A stretch of 64,000 bases of DNA from Pseudoalteromonas ulvae UL12 (lineage in GTDB: Bacteria > Pseudomonadota > Gammaproteobacteria > Enterobacterales > Alteromonadaceae), in the NCBI RefSeq assembly GCF_014925405.1, contig NZ_AQHJ01000027.1:62001-126000 (forward strand), read 5' to 3'. Under the pieces are notes generated by a model. That model saw only the letters and a list, made by a program, of their open reading frames with translations. It was not told the origin of the DNA and made no database searches. Below, piece by piece: positions 62,090 to 64,000 of this stretch. The stretch's first letter is position 1, and each line of letters begins with the position of its first letter. A program made the translations under genes and the position numbers.

Positions 62090-64000
62090 ATGACAGCAAA
62101 TACTTCCGTTTTAAAACCCTTGTTTCGTTTTATTCTTATATTGATATCAATCTTTATAACTTCCCGCATTGCTTTATTGTTTTGGCAAAATTCAAGATTA
62201 AATGATGGTGATATCTGGCCGGTCATATCAGGAGCAATCAGAATAGACTTAAGTAGCATTGGATACTTAGCAACTATTGGGGTTTTTATACTGATACTGC
62301 ATGTACTTGCACGCCCTAAAACAGAGCTGTTCCAGCGTATTTTTACACTTTACGGTAGCAGCGTTGTAACTGTAGTTGTTATTGTTGAAGCATCAACACC
62401 TGCATTCATCAATCAATATGATGTAAGGCCTAACCGATTATATATTGAATACCTTGATTACCCACAAGAAGTCTTCTCAATGTTAGTGCATGGCCATCTT
62501 TTTGCAATGCTAAGTACATTGCTTTTGGCCTCGTTAACAAGCGTTTATAGCTATCGCCTTTTATGTAGAGCATTCACACAACCACAGTCACTGAAAAAAG
62601 CATCCAATTTATCCATTCTAATGGCTGCTTTAATAATCTGCTTATTTGCTGCTAGAGGTACATTAAATCACCGACCGCTTAACCCTGCATTAGTCTATTT
62701 TTCTCAAGATTCACTAGTAAACTCACTTGTTCTTAACTCCACTTACAGTGTTGCGTTTGCGCTGAAAAACATGGGTAACGAAAAAAGTGCCAGTAATTTG
62801 TATGGCACAATGCCTCGTCAACAAATTATAGATACGGTCAAAAAGGCTTCTTATCGAAAACAGTTTGTCGCTGGAAATATTCCAACCTTGGCGCACAACA
62901 AGCCTTTTGTGTCTGGTGTTAAAAAAAACTTAGTTATAATACTTGAGGAAAGTTTAGGAGCCCGATTTGTTGGAGAACTTGGTGGGTTAGATATTACGCC
63001 TGAACTTGATAAGCTATATCAACAAGGGTGGGGGTTTGACAACCTTTATGCTACGGGCACGCGCTCTGTAAGAGGTATTGAAGCAATTACCACAGGTTTT
63101 ACACCATCACCATCTCGCTCAGTAGTTAAACTATCTAAATCACAACATAACTTTTTTTCACTAGCGGATGTATTGAGCCAAGAAGGTTACAAAACACAGT
63201 TTATCTACGGCGGTGAAAGCCATTTTGACAATATGAAAAGCTTTTTCCTAGGAAACGGGTTTAACGATATTGTTGATATTAACCATATTGACAATCCCCA
63301 GTTTATCTCCTCTTGGGGGGTCAGTGATGAGGACTTATTTAATCAAGCAGATAAAGAACTGACTAAATTAAGTAATTCGACAGAGCCATTTTTTAGTCTT
63401 GTATTTACTTCTAGTAACCACGATCCGTTTGATATACCACAAGGCAAAGTATCGCTACCTACAGGGCATGATCCTGAAAACTATAAACGCGACCTTGCAA
63501 TTAAGTATGCCGATTACGCACTAGGGAAATTTATAAATAAAGCAAAAACACAGTCTTACTGGGAAAACACCGTATTTTTGGTTGTGGCAGACCATGATGT
63601 GCGTGTTTTTGGCTCTGAACCTGTCCCTTTGAAGTCTTTTCATATACCGGCTGTTATTTTAAACAGCGATATGAAAAGCAAACGTGATCCAAGACTCGTT
63701 AGTCAAATTGATCTACCTGTTACTTTGTTGTCACTTTTAGGAATTGACCAAGCAACCCCTATGCTGGGCTTTGATCTGACTAAAAGTTATCCAGTTGAAC
63801 GCGCAATGATGCAGTACTACGACAATTTTGCATACCTAGAAAATGATCGCGCTGTCATCCTAATGCCAAATCAACAAACCAGCTATTGGCGCTATAACAA
63901 ACAAACCAAAATACAAGAAAAAAATGAACAGCTAAACGTTGATCAAACGTTGGCTGAAAAAGCACTCGCTCATGTGTTATTTAGCAACTTAGCTTACACC
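62090..64000 (+). CDS. LTA synthase/MdoB-family phosphoglycerol transferase, 3' end outside the window
   Basis: The open frame runs from ATG 62090 to the window edge (637 codons without a stop). The N-terminal part has four or five membrane helices (FRFILILISIFITSRIALLF, YLATIGVFILILHVLA, LFAMLSTLLLASLTSVY, LMAALIICLFAARG). The C-terminal part is an alkaline phosphatase-like sulfatase-fold domain with NLVIILEESLGARF (metal Glu), the probable nucleophile Thr in ATGTRSVRG, and VVADHDVRVFG (metal Asp/His). Family members transfer phosphoglycerol or phosphoethanolamine to envelope glycans or lipids. It is divergent from the QseB/PmrA-like regulator and likely its target. Confidence 0.88.
   Translation, partial: MTANTSVLKPLFRFILILISIFITSRIALLFWQNSRLNDGDIWPVISGAIRIDLSSIGYLATIGVFILILHVLARPKTELFQRIFTLYGSSVVTVVVIVEASTPAFINQYDVRPNRLYIEYLDYPQEVFSMLVHGHLFAMLSTLLLASLTSVYSYRLLCRAFTQPQSLKKASNLSILMAALIICLFAARGTLNHRPLNPALVYFSQDSLVNSLVLNSTYSVAFALKNMGNEKSASNLYGTMPRQQIIDTVKKASYRKQFVAGNIPTLAHNKPFVSGVKKNLVIILEESLGARFVGELGGLDITPELDKLYQQGWGFDNLYATGTRSVRGIEAITTGFTPSPSRSVVKLSKSQHNFFSLADVLSQEGYKTQFIYGGESHFDNMKSFFLGNGFNDIVDINHIDNPQFISSWGVSDEDLFNQADKELTKLSNSTEPFFSLVFTSSNHDPFDIPQGKVSLPTGHDPENYKRDLAIKYADYALGKFINKAKTQSYWENTVFLVVADHDVRVFGSEPVPLKSFHIPAVILNSDMKSKRDPRLVSQIDLPVTLLSLLGIDQATPMLGFDLTKSYPVERAMMQYYDNFAYLENDRAVILMPNQQTSYWRYNKQTKIQEKNEQLNVDQTLAEKALAHVLFSNLAYT

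Noticed and set aside
62008..62259. Minus-strand 83-codon open frame at the start of the phosphoglycerol transferase gene
   Set aside because: It is antisense to the well-supported membrane protein frame starting at 62090, and its composition looks like a shadow.

Overview
The window reads as an ordinary chromosomal segment of an AT-rich gammaproteobacterium of the Alteromonadales, most likely Pseudoalteromonas or a close relative. This is an inference from gene content (prkA-yeaH-spoVR, a TonB2-type ExbB/ExbB/ExbD/TonB/TPR operon, DNA polymerase II beside dinG, priC and ybaM, and many TonB-linked and c-di-GMP-linked genes), not from a marker gene. No rRNA, tRNA, prophage or CRISPR was seen.

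Layout. 1-4750: glutamate synthase gltB-gltD, with candidate ArgR boxes upstream. 5244-5506 and 15761-16023: two copies of a 263-bp MITE-like element with 20-bp terminal inverted repeats. 5705-6848: grxD and sodB, the latter behind two adjacent dyads. 7143-11921: the prkA-yeaH-spoVR stress operon. 11982-13956: a REC-CheC/CheX regulator and a PAS-GGDEF cyclase. 14194-15472: secreted Tpx and Adk. 16049-18194: a galactofuranose pair (glf and a glycosyltransferase). 18417-19310: a Sel1 protein. 19533-25509: htpG, then apt-dnaX-ybaB-recR, with a clear programmed -1 frameshift signal in dnaX.

25588-33416 is the most interesting part. It holds an hvfA-hvfB-hvfC operon for a modified metallophore peptide (HvfB is a DUF692/MNIO oxidase, HvfC a DUF2063 partner). 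The precursor HvfA carries 16 perfect-length 17-residue repeats and 34 EGKCG motifs. The segment from the first repeat codon of hvfA through dusC and a DksA/TraR-like gene into a DUF3080-like lipoprotein gene is duplicated in tandem as a 2184-bp unit. This gives second copies of dusC and the DksA-like gene, and a chimeric gene that fuses the HvfA leader in frame to the lipoprotein's C-terminal part.

33456-42982: a degenerate GGDEF protein, the TonB-energising operon, a methyltransferase and a large TonB-dependent receptor. 43304-51918: polB, divergent dinG-tauE-priC-HDAC, then comFB-ybaM-yeiB. 51971-59389: a MacB/FtsX-type ABC exporter with an HlyD adaptor, preceded by an unlisted 37-residue membrane microprotein and followed by an NtrC-type two-component pair; a weak sigma-54-like site and two dyads lie upstream. 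59837-64000: a QseBC/PmrAB-like two-component pair divergent from a phosphoglycerol-transferase (LTA synthase family) gene that runs off the window. Between them are three CTTAAG boxes spaced exactly 11 bp apart.

The identified genes combine core metabolism (glutamate synthesis, nucleotide salvage, replication and repair, chaperones) with envelope and metal functions (metallophore, TonB transport, periplasmic peroxidase, exporter, envelope modification).
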